This document shows positions 1-11,790 of a DNA stretch of 64,000 nucleotides, one piece after another. Numbering within the stretch: the first letter of the stretch is position 1; every line of letters starts with the position of its first letter. Source of the DNA: Oehlia diaphana. Taxonomy: Eukaryota > Glomeromycota > Glomeromycetes > Glomerales > Glomeraceae. The position numbers and the translations under genes were made by a program. The DNA lies in NCBI GenBank assembly GCA_003833135.1, contig QZLH01000366.1, positions 34,466-98,465 of the forward strand, read 5' to 3'. The notes below the pieces were generated by a model. The model had not been told where the DNA came from. It saw only the letters and a program-made list of their open reading frames with translations, and did no database searches.

Positions 1-940
1 TCGTTTTCTAGACTCTTTGTGAGGTTTTCTCGACCTGCACCCCGACCGGTAGCCTTTTCTCGTCTACTTCAACATTATTTGAAAAGATGACACGAGAATT
101 AGTTAAGGAAATGCTTAGGAAAAATGGGTCACACATAATTAAACATAACGCATCTCTATATATATAGGTTTTTACGAGAAGTGATGTTTAAGGCACTTAA
201 AGTGGACTTCTAATCTGCCGTGTGCAGTAACCAAATCTATGATGCGTCCTAACATTTGCATCTCTAAAACTCAGAAATCACCACCGTTCATCGGAAGATG
301 ACAGCAAATACTGAATTTTTGATTAAGATGACAAAAACGACCATGATTATTGCTGTGGAGGTCGTCAATATTTTTTTTCTGACAGGACCATATTTATTTA
401 TTCATTAACTTGACAGCACTTTAACAGGATAACCATCTCGCAAGCCTTTGAAAAGTTACCTAAATCGTCGATTATAAATAGAGATAATTCGTAAAAAATT
501 AAATTTATCGTGACCTTAAGTACTGCATTTCTATAGATCCATTTTGATTTAAACTATTATTAACTCTCAAATTGTATAGATTACTATACTATTAAATGAT
601 AAAATTTAAAATGAAGTTTTTTATTTGGTCTATTTTAATGATACAGTACTTAATTAAACAAATTATATGTTCACATGATTAAGTGTGGATCATATGCTTG
701 CAAAGTTTATTCGATAAATGTTATAATTAAAAATTATTCTCGCCAAAAACATCTTAATCAAAAATGACAATCACAAATAAACCATCCAAAAAGTTGATTT
801 TTGAGAAATTTATGGAAAAGAGTTAATTATAATAAATATCAAGTAAATGTACAGAAATTTATTTTATCATTTATCTCAAATAATATGGTTTAAATAATAA
901 TTTTTTTTTTTTTATTCGTTTATTTTAAAGTTGCATGTTA
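1..940. other. AT-rich intergenic DNA, no gene seen
   Basis: No open frame with recognisable protein similarity was found. The first 400 bases are less AT-rich than the rest, but I saw no coding or RNA signature in them. A poly-T run lies near 901-913, just before the kinase relic. Confidence 0.5.
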
Positions 941-944
941 CAAT

Positions 945-2790
945 TTCTTCTATTGATTCAAAATCAGAAGAGATAGATGATAAAGTAGTTTATATGAATG
1001 ACATAGAAAAAAGAAAAGAAGCATATGGTATATGTGGAGAATGTAATGAACCTGGTACAGGAGAAGAATGGTGTCAACCTTAAATGCTGAAAGATTTAAA
1101 GAAAATTTTAAAAATTGGACCAGTGGAAATAATGATATTGATGAATTAATACTATAATTTATATAAAATGGCTTGAATGGATACCTTTTGAAAATTTTCA
1201 TGATGTTACTTATATTACCAGAGGAGGTTTTGGTAAAATTTATTCGGCTAAATGGCCTAATGGATGTATTGGTTATTGGGATATTGAAAATCAAAAGTGG
1301 ATAAGTGGATTAGAGGTGCAGAACGTAAAGTTGCTTTAAAAAGTTTGGATAATTCTTCTAATATTAGTACAGATTTTCTGAATGAGGTAACTAAAATAAG
1401 ATAAACAAAAAATTATTTTATATTAATTTTTGTCAATTATATTTATTTAAGATTTTATTTTTTTTAAAAAAAATATTATTACTAGATTAAATCCCACCTT
1501 CAGATCTATACTTGGGGTATTGTTCAATGTTTTGGAATAACACAAAATTTAAATACCAAAGATTATATGATGGTTTTATATTATTGTAAAGATGGAAATT
1601 TGAGAAATTATTATTTAACTAAACCTGAAGAAGATACTAAAAAACTGTATAATTTATCAAGAATTGCAAATGGACTATTAGATATCCATAATGCTGAAAA
1701 AATTCATAAAGACTTTCATTTAGGTAATATATTGCATGGTAGAAATACCGTATAGTTCTGAAATTAAGCAACCTTTTTTTATTATAGAGTTGCTTAATTT
1801 TGGGGTAGTTTTTTTTTGAATAAAAATCTGAAAAATCTGAAAAATCTGAAGAAAACTGTGCATTTAAATGATCAAATAAATGATCTGTACAATATTGTGA
1901 TCTATAAATCAGCCACGCATTCTTGTTTCTCATGTTTCAGTTAAAATTCACTACACAGTATGCCACAAAAAAGAGAAGACATTATAGCAACATTAGAGAA
2001 AGAGTTGTTAAGAGTTACTGTAATTTGGAACAATTTGCATAATTAATGTTTATAATACTTAATAAAATTGTCTATCATTTGAAGTGTTAAGTGATTTTAG
2101 CAATATTAAATGTTTCTTTATTACGTTTATTGATTTTTTATTACAGAAGTTCGTGAGTTGCTTATTTTCAGAATTATAATAATTGGAAGGTTGCTTATTT
2201 TCAGGGGTTGCTTAATTTCGGAACTATATGGTATATATATAAGTGATTTAGGAATGTGTCAATCAGCAAATAATGAAAATAAAAAAGATGGAGTTTGTGG
2301 AGTATTACCTTATATGGCACCAGAAGTTTTACGTGGATTTCAATATATAAAATCAAGCAGATATTTACTCATTGGAATAATGATGAATGAGTATTTTTCT
2401 GAAGAAATTCCTTTTAATGATACTTCTTATGATGAATATTTAGCAGTTCAAATATATAAATTAAGACTAAAAATTTTTGAAAGTACTCCAAGATTTCTTG
2501 CAGATTTAATTATGAAATGTTGAGATGTTAAAGTAGAAAATAGACCAACTGCTAAGAATTATATGAAATATTGAAAGAATGGAATGAAATACAATATAAA
2601 GATAATAAAATTTATTCTCAAATAAAAGAATATGAAGAAACTAGAAAAAGCAAATTAGAAAACAGATCAAATATATTTGAAAATTTAAAATTCATCCTCA
2701 AGCAATTTATACCAGTAGATTTTAAATTTCAAAAATCTATCAGAGCTAATAAATTCTTCAAATTTATTATCATTTCAGATAAATTTGGGT
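945..2790 (+). pseudogene. Broken TKL-like protein kinase gene, interrupted by an inserted element
   Basis: Fragments in several frames line up in order with a protein kinase. They are a cysteine-bearing leader (YGICGECNEPGTGEEWCQP near 1027-1080), a glycine-rich loop (TRGGFGKIYSAKW near 1217-1255), the VALKSL lysine (near 1330), the catalytic loop HKDFHLGNIL (near 1706-1735), the SDLGM counterpart of DFG (near 2242) and YMAPEVLRG (near 2311). Stops follow the leader and recur near 1156 and 2521, and the frame changes at least twice, so no full kinase can be made. A 474-bp element sits between the catalytic loop and the SDLG motif. The leader and overall style match the large kinase families of arbuscular mycorrhizal fungi; this is from family knowledge, not from a search. 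It may be one of many decayed paralogues. Confidence 0.8.
1753..2226. mobile_element. 474-bp MITE-like element with inverted ends, TA-flanked, inside the kinase relic
   Basis: The left end reads TAGTTCTGAAATTAAGCAAC; the right end is its near-perfect reverse complement, with one C/T difference. Both ends are flanked by TA, which suits Tc1/mariner-type target duplication. The ends carry extra copies of the GTTGCTTA motif: one inverted copy near 1789 forms a hairpin with the left end, and two further direct copies lie near 2157 and 2209. A 10-bp unit (TCTGAAAAAT) is repeated three times near 1826-1850. A 28-codon frame starts at 1960 but matches nothing I know. No transposase is present, so it would be non-autonomous. 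Confidence 0.7.
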
Positions 2791-3084
2791 AAATATTTAA
2801 TTTTGATTATAAAAATTTTTATTTAAATTTAAATTTATATTTTTACATAATAAATCCTATTTTTAAAATCTAATTAAAGTAAATACTAATGCCTTTAATG
2901 ATTACTTATATTTATAATTTATATCCCATTAATATTATTTTGTTATTTAGCTTATAGTTTCAAAATGTTTTGATTGTAAAATTGAGATAAATAAAATATA
3001 ATATCTATTTTACATAATATAGTCAAACTTAAAAATGTTAGCCTTAATTATTTTTTAAAAAATTTTGAATTACAGCTATAAGAT
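2791..3084. other. AT-rich spacer
   Basis: Very AT-rich DNA between the kinase relic and the next inverted-repeat element. Nothing recognisable was seen. Confidence 0.4.
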
Positions 3085-4365
3085 TTTTATAGCCTTAATT
3101 ACACTGGTAAAAAAATGGTCTATCCTACACATATCCTACACATATCTTACATATATCAGGTACTCAAAATGTAGAAAATCATACACAAATAATACATATA
3201 TCATACATATATCGTGTACTAATATATATATCATATATATATCAAGTACCTGATAGGTATACAATATATATAAGTACCCGATATGTAAGGTTGCTTGCCG
3301 AAACCTTCTTAATAACTGCCGAAACCTATACGGAAAATGCCGAAACTATATTAAATCATATTAAAAATCCTGCCGAAACTTTGCCGAAATGCCGAAACCC
3401 CNNNNNNNNNNNNNNNNNNNNNNNNNNNNNNNNNNNNNNNNNNNNNNNNNNNNNNNNNNNNNNNNNNNNNNNNNNNNNNNNNNNNNNNNNNNNNNNNNNN
3501 NNNNNNNNNNNNNNNNNNNNNNNNNNNNNNNNNNNNNNNNNNNNNNNNNNNNNNNNNNNNNNNNNNNNNNNNNNNNNNNNNNNNNNNNNNNNNNNNNNNN
3601 NNNNNNNNNNNNNNNNNNNNNNNNNNNNNNNNNNNNNNNNNNNNNNNNNNNNNNNNNNNNNNNNNNNNNNNNNNNNNNNNNNNNNNNNNNNNNNNNNNNN
3701 NNNNNNNNNNNNNNNNNNNNNNNNNNNNNNNNNNNNNNNNNNNNNNNNNNNNNNNNNNNNNNNNNNNNNNNNNNNNNNNNNNNNNNNNNNNNNNNNNNNN
3801 NNNNNNNNNNNNNNNNNNNNNNNNNNNNNNNNNNNNNNNNNNNNNNNNNNNNNNNNNNNNNNNNNNNNNNNNNNNNNNNNNNNNNNNNNNNNNNNNNNNN
3901 NNNNNNNNNNNNNNNNNNNNNNNNNNNNNNNNNNNNNNNNNNNNNNNNNNNNNNNNNNNNNNNNNNNNNNNNNNNNNNNNNNNNNNNNNNNNNNNNNNNN
4001 NNNNNNNNNNNNNNNNNNNNNNNNNNNNNNNNNNNNNNNNNNNNNNNNNNNNNNNNNNNNNNNNNNNNNNNNNNNNNNNNNNNNNNNNNNNNNNNNNNNN
4101 NNNNNNNNNNNNNNNNNNNNNNNNNNNNNNNNNNNNNNNNNNNNNNNNNNNNNNGAAACCCTGCCGAAACTATAGTAAACATATAGTAAAATCTTGCCGA
4201 AATTTATCGCAGGATTTTGGAGAGGTTTTGGCAAGCAACCTTACCGATATGTATATGATATGTGTATTATTTGTGTATGATTTTCTACATTTTGAGTATC
4301 CGATATGTGTAAGATATGTGTAGGATAAATCATTTTTTTACCAGTGTTAATTATAGCATATAAAA
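3085..4365. mobile_element. Large element with long terminal inverted repeats and GCCGAAAC-rich interior
   Basis: The left arm (about 3085-3310) and right arm (about 4220-4365) are imperfect reverse complements over more than 130 bp. Shared blocks include ACACTGGTAAAAAAATG, TACTCAAAATGTAGAAAATC, ATACACAAATAATACA and AAGGTTGCTTGCC. Inside each arm the motif GCCGAAAC recurs: about six times at 3297-3401 and twice at 4155-4180. The middle is an unsequenced run of N. The open frames called across the N run are not real. No coding sequence is visible, so the class cannot be assigned. Confidence 0.7.
3402..4154. other. Assembly gap (753 N)
   Basis: A continuous run of N flanked on both sides by GCCGAAAC repeats in the same orientation, so the assembler probably failed in a tandem array. 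The real length may differ from 753. Confidence 0.97.
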
Positions 4366-5133
4366 ATTTTGTGTTATGATACTTTTTTGAATTATGGCTA
4401 ACATCTTTAATCAAACCTTGATATAGTGAATTTTTCAAACAACTATAATAAATTTCCCTCTTACTATAACAAATTAACCAATCAAATCTCTTAAATCTTT
4501 ACTATAGCCCTATAGTGAAGTTGAGATCTGGAACTTAGGATTCATTATAATAAGGGTTGCCTGTACAATTATTTGGATGAAATGAACTTTACAACATTTT
4601 ATACCTTAATAAAGTCAGACATTCATCTCTTGCACAGTCTAAATCAAATATTAAAATGAATTATTTTTTTTATTTAATTTCTTTATGCAAAATTAATCTA
4701 AAACTTTAAAAATAAAACATATTTTACACAATAAATTTACAGTATATTATCTTATCTAATCATATCCAATTTTGCTTTTATCAATGTTTTAAAAAACATA
4801 CCATTTTTTGCTTCTTTTTTTCTTACTAGATCAGTAATATTTCTCATAAAAATTTTCATATATATATATATTAATAATATTTTACCATATAGTAGTAAAA
4901 AAAATTATTTAATGATCTTGATGTATTTTAAATTTAAGCAGTAGTAGAATAGGCTAGTATTTTAGCATCACTTTCAAGATTATCAACTGTAATATAAAAA
5001 TTACAGTGTTTAAAGTTATTTGACCATTTAAATAATTTATAAAATCATTTACTATCATTATTTATAATCATTTGTCATTTAGTCATTTCAATCATTTGAT
5101 TTTGATTTGCTAATATTTAATCACATAAATAAT
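4366..5133. other. AT-rich intergenic DNA
   Basis: No gene seen. Near 4425-4565 there are several imperfect copies of an ACTATAATA-like motif ending in GGGTTGCCTG, which may be another worn repeat, but the ends could not be defined. Confidence 0.35.
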
Positions 5134-5300
5134 CATATGGGCACTTTGCAGTAGAAAGGGACGAAACTACTAAAAAAATTCAAATTTTCTTTTATATGCT
5201 AAAAATATTCTAAATGCTATAATTTGTTCAGATTTTATATTAACTCATTTTTTATTTTTTTTAGTAGTTTCGTCCCTTTCTACTGCAAAGCGCCCATATG
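5134..5300. mobile_element. 167-bp palindromic MITE, TA-flanked
   Basis: A terminal inverted repeat of about 44 bp starts CATATGGGCACTTTGCAGTA and runs through AGAAAGGGACGAAACTACTA. The two arms differ at one clear position (A versus G in GGGCAC/GGGCGC). The outer CATATG makes a TA target duplication possible. The short AT-rich loop has no coding potential. The arms are nearly identical, which suggests a fairly recent insertion. Confidence 0.8.
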
Positions 5301-5492
5301 ACTATAATTAAAAAATAATGAATAAATCTAGCCAAAATTACATTCAAATAATTTATTATTTGAACATTAAAATAACATATCATTTGTTATTTATTATTTG
5401 CATTTCAAGTCATTTACTAAATACTAATAAAAAGATCTATTTAATTTTAATATATTATTATATGATATTATGCTAATATAATTACGAGCATC

Positions 5493-5632
5493 CTTAACAT
5501 ACATATCATGTGTACGATATTAACGTACGAACTGGCTCAAGTTTAGGAGTTATGCACTTGCACATGATAGCATTAAACTTAACTCTCAGCTGGTATATAC
5601 ATTAATATTATATACATGATGCGTATGTTAAG
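5493..5632. mobile_element. 140-bp palindromic element bounded by TTAA
   Basis: The ends read CTTAACATACATATCATG and, inverted, CTTAACATACGCATCATG. Most of the interior also folds back on itself, pairing the GAGTTATGCACTTGCACATG segment with the distal half imperfectly. TTAA lies at both ends, which would fit piggyBac-type insertion if TTAA is the duplicated target. It is non-coding and its family is unknown. Confidence 0.6.
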
Positions 5633-6440
5633 AAACTTCATATAATTACTATATATGATTCAAAGTTACTAATACATATAATTTGAAAATTAATGCCATA
5701 AAATAATACTGGCTATGCTATTGCTAAAGTAAAAATTTTTTATCAATAAGCAATAATATGACTACAAGACTTAATACTTTCAAAGAAGTATGCTATAATA
5801 AATTTGACTTAATAGAACAATTCATCAAATTACTCTTTACCCTTCTTGTGTGAATTATTTAACCATTTTCACAAATAATATAACTTATTATATATAATAA
5901 TGATCTTCACAATCAATATAACTTTGCTTTATTAAATAATATTTCTTGACGAGTTTTTCACATATAATACAAAATTTTCTATCAAAAAAAATGAGGAATT
6001 TCATAAAACTATAAATACAGTTCACTGAATTACAAAGATATCTAATCTTAATACATAGCAAAGAAATAATCAGTTATTCTATAATGGACAAATTATCAAT
6101 TAATGAAGGTAACTTAACCTTTTGAAGTAGACCTAAATGCCAGATATCCTGTATTTTTCAATTTAATTCATATACATTGTAATTATAATCTAAAATCAAA
6201 TAGGTGAGAGATATTACAAGAATACATCAAAAAAAATTATGATTTAAATTAAACTTACTGAATAAATGAACTCTGATAGTGAAAGGATTGCAAAACTTAT
6301 CTGAATCTACACTATTATTTTCTATTCTTTCATTTATCAACACATCCTATAATATAACTGCTAAATCCACTTTATCAATCCATTTTTTGGATTTTAAAGT
6401 TAAGAAAAATCACCAGATCTCAAACTAATTAATATTTCAA
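5633..6440. other. AT-rich intergenic DNA
   Basis: No gene, RNA or repeat of clear boundaries was recognised. Confidence 0.4.
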
Positions 6441-7480
6441 ATTAATTATAACTGACTTTAAAATCCAGTATTTGTTTAATTAAGCTATCAGTAGATTCAT
6501 TATTATCATCACTATCAGTATTCCTCATTCTTGTATTTCTTTTAAGTATATCTTTATTTAATTTTTACGTAAAACCTTTAAAAAATTAAAAATTATTAAA
6601 ATCATTTCAAAAAAAAATAATAATTATATATTTATATTACAATTACCCAAATATTAATTGACATCATTATCATCCTCTTCTTCATTGTTACACTTTATTT
6701 TTATTATTCTTTTTGGCATATTTTTGTGCATATTTGTGATATGTAAAATTTATTTCAAAAGATTAAAAGTAATTCAAATTGACCAAATATTCAATAAATA
6801 TAATCTTGTTTACCTTTATCATCATCTTTAGCATCTTTAGTAAGATCTCAAAAAATATATAAATAGGTAAGATTTCAAGTTGCTTAGAATTTGCAAAAAA
6901 AATTGTGTAAATCTTTCCTTTTTAGATAATACTGGCTGGAAATTTAATTTCCTTATTTAGAAACTGGCTAGTATTATTATAATTCTGAGTTTAGAGTTCA
7001 TAGTAAAATTTTTTTGGCTGGATCCTATCTATTTATGTATTTTTTGGAATCTTTCTTTAGTGCTTCCTTAACTCTTGTTATTTTTGAAATGTCTTTGTGA
7101 ATTGATGGTTCTTTGTGAGTTGATGATTCAAGTGGAGAGTCTTTTTCTAAAAATTTAAAATAAAAAAAGATATTTATTTCAGAATTTCTAATTATCTATA
7201 AATTATTACAATTACCTATAATTTCTGATGCATTATTGTTATCATAATCATCATTCTCAATAATAATCTCTATGTTGTTTTGCATGTCTTTGATAATGAT
7301 GAATTCAAATTCTTACTACTCACATTTAAGTTTCTTGTATTTTTATGTATTGGTGTTTGTTTATTTATCACATTATCTCCTGTTACTTGGCTTATATCAA
7401 GAACAAATAGGTCATAGGCATGAGTTTTGACTTCTTCTTCTATCACATAATTTGTAAATAATTTACTCAATCTCATCTAA
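6440..7480 (-). pseudogene. Relic of an unrecognised acidic, Asp/Asn-rich protein gene
   Basis: On the minus strand an open segment begins at about 7476 (MRLSKLFTNYVIEEEVK). Further in, two segments join cleanly across an apparent intron: one ending NDDYDNNNASEII near 7217 and one reading EKDSPLESSTHKEPSIHKD from about 7149. More short charged segments follow (CNNEEEDDNDVN near 6660-6700; SDDNNESTDSLIKQI near 6480-6520). The first segment is in a different frame from the next and no complete reading was found. I do not recognise the family. It could be a decayed gene or a real gene whose introns I misread. Confidence 0.3.
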
Positions 7481-7489
7481 ATTCACTTT

Positions 7490-8220
7490 GTTCTCCAAAT
7501 CAGATTAATTCAATGTTATCTTTATGCAATTGCCTAAAGAATTTAGCTGATCAATAAAGTATTACTAGCCAATCCAAAGCTTTATTTATGTCAATTACAT
7601 GAAAGCTCTTCTTCCAGAGGTTCTTTTAATAAGGAAAAATCAGTCTTTTGATAACTTACTGCTTTTCATTTCCTACCCTCTGGAATCTGGATGGTTTTAT
7701 TAATATATATCTGATTGCAGGCTCAGGTCAAATAACATTTAGAGGCATTAGCCTAACTATCTGAATCCAATTTTGATCGAATTAGGGCCAAAAAAAGACT
7801 ACAGTTCAGGGGTTTATGAAAGAAATATTAAGAAGGATAGGCACATGAATGCATTAGATGATGTCAGTTTTATAGGTAGATAGTAAATTTTACATCAATT
7901 TAATAAATATTTTTTTGCTTTTGATTTTAATAATATTGACAATTATAAAGAGTCAAAAATTCCATAAGCAATAACTTCCAAACTATCCCCATAAGTATTT
8001 TTAATATGTTTAATCATTTTAATTTGAAATGAACTATTTCCTTGGCTAGAATTATGGCAGCTCAAAAATCAAGGACTTACTATTGGTATTGTACATTGGA
8101 AATTTGAATTTTATTTTTTTTCTGATTGGAAGCCTGCTTAGGATTTAATTCTCCAACAAATAATTAATTTTGTAATCAATCATTTCTAAATATTGATTCA
8201 TTTCTTCTAAGGACTTATCC
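7490..8220. other. AT-rich intergenic DNA
   Basis: No coding or RNA signature recognised. Confidence 0.4.
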
Positions 8221-8229
8221 GAAACATTT

Positions 8230-9290
8230 TTAATAGGTGAAAACTGTTGTAAAAGGAGATCAATACCCTCTTGATCCCCTTGACCTACCATTTCTTGTGA
8301 TTAAAGCTTGTTTGAATACTATCATAATCATCATCATTTTGACAATTGCATTGAATTCCAAGCTTGTGCAACATATTCCATAGCTTCTTTGACGTTAACT
8401 TTGTTGCGATATAAATATAGTAACAAAAATGAAAATTACAATAACTTGAATATCTTTTTAAACCCACATTTGTTCAAACTGATGAATAATATGTCGTATG
8501 TAATGTTGTTACGTTTAATTACTTGATTTTCATGGTCATCAGGATTAAATGAAATGAAGCATTATCTATAAGTAATAAAAATTTTTCGATTTTGTGCTCG
8601 AAATTTGTTATTATGATGATCAAGCCATTCACCAAAAATATCATTTCGCATCCAGGCGTTGAAATTAGCATAATAAGAACGTGGAAAAGAATTTCTATTG
8701 ACTCGATAAAAACATCTAGGGTTCTTTGAAGAACCAATTACAAGTGGGTTTTTGAATACCAATAACATTTGTTGCTAAAAGAACAGTAATGCGAGTTTTA
8801 TCCTAAAAACAATTTAATTAAATAAATAATAAATATACAATGAAATTTAAAATTAAAAAATTAATTAATTTGCTCACCAGTTTGGTACCTAGAGTGGTTG
8901 CTGATGCAAGAGTTTGATTAGGTACCATACGAAAAAGAGACCAGTTCATCTGCATTGAATATGTTATTAAGTGTATAATCTTACAAAATTGATCGCAACT
9001 TTCTCCTTTCCTCAAAAAAAGTTTCTAATGGCGCGCTATTTGCTTCACCATGTAAGCGATAGCAACGAATATTATTGCGTCTCTTATCAAAATAATATAT
9101 TTTCATGTGTAATGTTAAATTCCAGTGCAAAATAAAAGCTTTCTATTTAATCAATTCTGAAACTGAAAAATTATTAGCATTTGCATTTCAACCCATAACT
9201 CCAACGTCTTTTCAATTTGGATTGTAACAGAAATAATAATCTTTATTTAATATATATTTTGCCTTATTGTTAATTATTGTTTTAGATTCA
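8230..9290 (-). pseudogene. Decayed Tigger/pogo-type (DDE_1) transposase
   Basis: Read on the minus strand, segments in shifting frames match a CENP-B-like helix-turn-helix plus DDE transposase in the expected order. They are QIEKTLELWVEMQ (near 9220), RRNNIRCYRLHGEANSAPLE (near 9030-9090), NADE (near 8958, first catalytic Asp), FRMVPNQTLASATTLGTKL (near 8880-8935), NPRCFYRVNRNSFPRSYYA (near 8665-8720) and LLLIDNASFH (near 8555-8585, second catalytic Asp). The frame breaks right after NADE, apparently by loss of one base, and stops occur elsewhere. No terminal inverted repeats could be assigned. The element is dead but may be the kind of source that once moved TA-flanked MITEs. Confidence 0.8.
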
Positions 9291-9299
9291 TTTTGGTGG

Positions 9300-9889
9300 A
9301 ACTCAAAACTACATTTTAAATTAGAGTAAATCTGTGTAACAAATTTTGCACCCATGTGATTTGTATTTTTTGTCCGAACCATTTTATTACAATTAAATAC
9401 ATTAATTTCATTTCTTTATTTGAAAAATGTTATTAAATTTTAACGCATCTTTTTATTTTTAGCTGACGTGAAAAAATAGGAACTCCATAAATTAAATTAT
9501 AGAGAAAAAAAAAAGAAAATATAAGAAACGTTAGTACGTTGATACGTTGAAGTCGGATCCTAAAGTATTAGAGAAGGTCAGAGAGAAACGCGAAAAGAAA
9601 ATGCTTCGATAGAACTTGATACAATTTCATTAATTTTTAGTATTTATCAAGGATGGAAAGAGTTTATTTCTTTCATATATTAATTAACAAATAAAAGAAT
9701 ATTTTTTCCACAAAAGAAATAAAAATAAGATCCTTAAGGGATAATTAATTAATCTATGGGGAATTGCCATTGTTTCAATAATTTAACTTATTTTTAAGTA
9801 CTATATATATACAGTATTTATATATGTACTCACATATACTAATACAATGTATAGTGTATTTCAATATTTTATCACTTTTCTATATAGCT
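9300..9889. other. Spacer between transposase relic and transporter gene
   Basis: AT-rich, with a direct TACGTTGATACGTTGA near 9533. It holds the 3' flank of the transporter gene. No gene was seen. Confidence 0.4.
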
Positions 9890-11600
9890 CTAAAAGTTCA
9901 CACAAAGAAATCCACCAACTATCATAAAAACCCCAAGCCAATATTCTTTACTCATTACAAGTCCTTTGAAAAATATATCACCAATTAACGCTATAGGTAT
10001 CGTCAAACTTAATCCAAGTGTAGCAGTCAGTGGAGATGTTAGCAAAACAGCTAGAAGCCAAAGATAATCTGATAAGAAGGTGCCTATTAATGCATTAATT
10101 GCAATCATTGTCCATATTGTAGTATTTGGTGGAAGTTCAAATAGTTCTAATCCAGTAAAATGTAGCAACGGAAATATCGGCCAAAGTAAAATTATATTAA
10201 ATATCCCAACAAATCCAAAGAATAATGGCATATTAACATGAGATTCATTTTGGATACGTAACTTCAACAAAATTGTATAGCTTCCATAAAAAAAAGCTCC
10301 CATTAGAGCAAGAAGATTGCCAAATAATGGATTAGTAGGAATATCATCATCAGGTTCATCAGAACTGAATTCATCTCCATTCGAAATTAAGAAAACACCA
10401 AAAATGCTAAAAAGTAAAGTTAATTGAATGAGTATAATAATTTAGCTAATATAAAAATTTAAATTTACCTTATAAGAACTGCTGCTAATTTAATTAATGT
10501 AAACTTTTCAACTCCAAAAAGAGAACCAATAATTAAAGTGAACAATCCTGTAGCAGAAGAGGTTAAAAATCAAAATTAAAGTTGAAACATTTTAAGGATT
10601 TTATTTTTAATCGTAATTACAAACCTGATGTTGAAGATAAGATTGTGCTACTTGCAACAGACGTATACGCGATAGATGCATTGGTACTCCAGTTAGCTAA
10701 GTATTATTTTAATTAAATTATGTAGGATTCAAAACAGGTAGATTTTTTTAAAAGAATAACAATACCTGCAAACCATAAAATACAAAAGGTAAATCCCAAT
10801 TCGGCAACCTATAAATACAATTTTTTTAATATTCAAAGTAAAGCGGCTATTTACACTACACATGTAAAATCTATAATTCAAAAAATCAATACCTGTCGAG
10901 TTGTTAATTTTTCCTCATCATGCATGGAAGAAAGCACATCATGAGGGTCAATATGAGGATGATTATCTGATGTTTTACGAAGAGATGTTAGTTGTGATCG
11001 TACAAAAAAAGAATTATCACTAGTTAGTACTAATCCGACTTCACTATTATCATGAGATAATGTGGGTTGCAACATAATGTTTTCTTGAGATTCCTGATAT
11101 ATCAAAACAAAGGACTTACTTAGTCATTGAATCATTAAACAAAGCAACTTGAAGTTTAAAAACTTACATTCATACCATCATTTGAATTCAATGAACGTTC
11201 ACTTGACGAACGTGATAAAACATCATACAACGCAGTGTTAAATTTCGTTATTCTGTGATAATAATGAGTATTAGAAGTGTTCTTAAGTTTTAAAATAAAC
11301 AAAGCTTAGAAATATATACCTTTGTTTGTCTATATGCCGTTTCTTATTACAAATAAAGTATAGTAAATATAATGAAAAAGAAGCTGTACATGTATATGTG
11401 ATAACGAATGGCTTGTTATACTTTTGATTTGCAAATATATTCTAAAATAAAATAAAAAATTTATTTCGAGTTTCGTCGAAGAACTAAATAACGATTACGA
11501 AACTTACGTTCATCAAAAAAGAAGATCCGACCCAAATAAATACTACGCAAAGTAATGTGAGAATGCCAACGGCATAACGATGCCGCTCTGTAAAATACAT
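9890..11600 (-). CDS. SLC35F-type (SLC35F5/THI74-like) multi-pass membrane transporter
   Basis: Eight exons on the minus strand keep phase to a 403-residue protein: 11600-11508, 11441-11320, 11252-11168, 11093-10893, 10808-10766, 10696-10625, 10547-10469 and 10406-9890. Around ten hydrophobic helices are visible. The first begins right after MYFTERHRYAVGILTLLC, followed by a hydrophilic loop of about 90 residues rich in Ser (RSSSERSLNSNDGMN). The drug/metabolite transporter fold follows, with paired EamA-like halves (WSTNASIAYTSVASSTILSS; TSPLTATLGLSLTIPIALIG). Order and motifs fit the SLC35F5/THI74 group, solute carriers of uncertain substrate in vacuolar or mitochondrial membranes. The substrate cannot be read from sequence. 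It is transcribed away from NDUFA12 with 190 bp between start codons, so the promoters probably overlap. Confidence 0.85.
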
Positions 11601-11790
11601 TTCAGACGCAAAAAATATCTAAAGTTTCGAACTCAAAATGCGAGTAGCTTTAAACATTGATAGCCAATCAATATGGATAAAAATAAAACGACTAATATAG
11701 TATGAATGGTTGTGATTACTTTTTATGGTATGTAAGAATAATTTGCGTTTCATTTCTTTATAACTGACATTTAACTGATTTTAACTGAAC
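11601..11790. promoter_or_regulatory. Short divergent promoter region
   Basis: The 190 bp between the start codons of the transporter (-) and NDUFA12 (+) must hold both promoters. No specific site was identified. Confidence 0.5.

Noticed and set aside
3291..4234. Open frames of 265-294 codons across the N run
   Set aside because: They consist almost only of undetermined residues; the N run hides stops.
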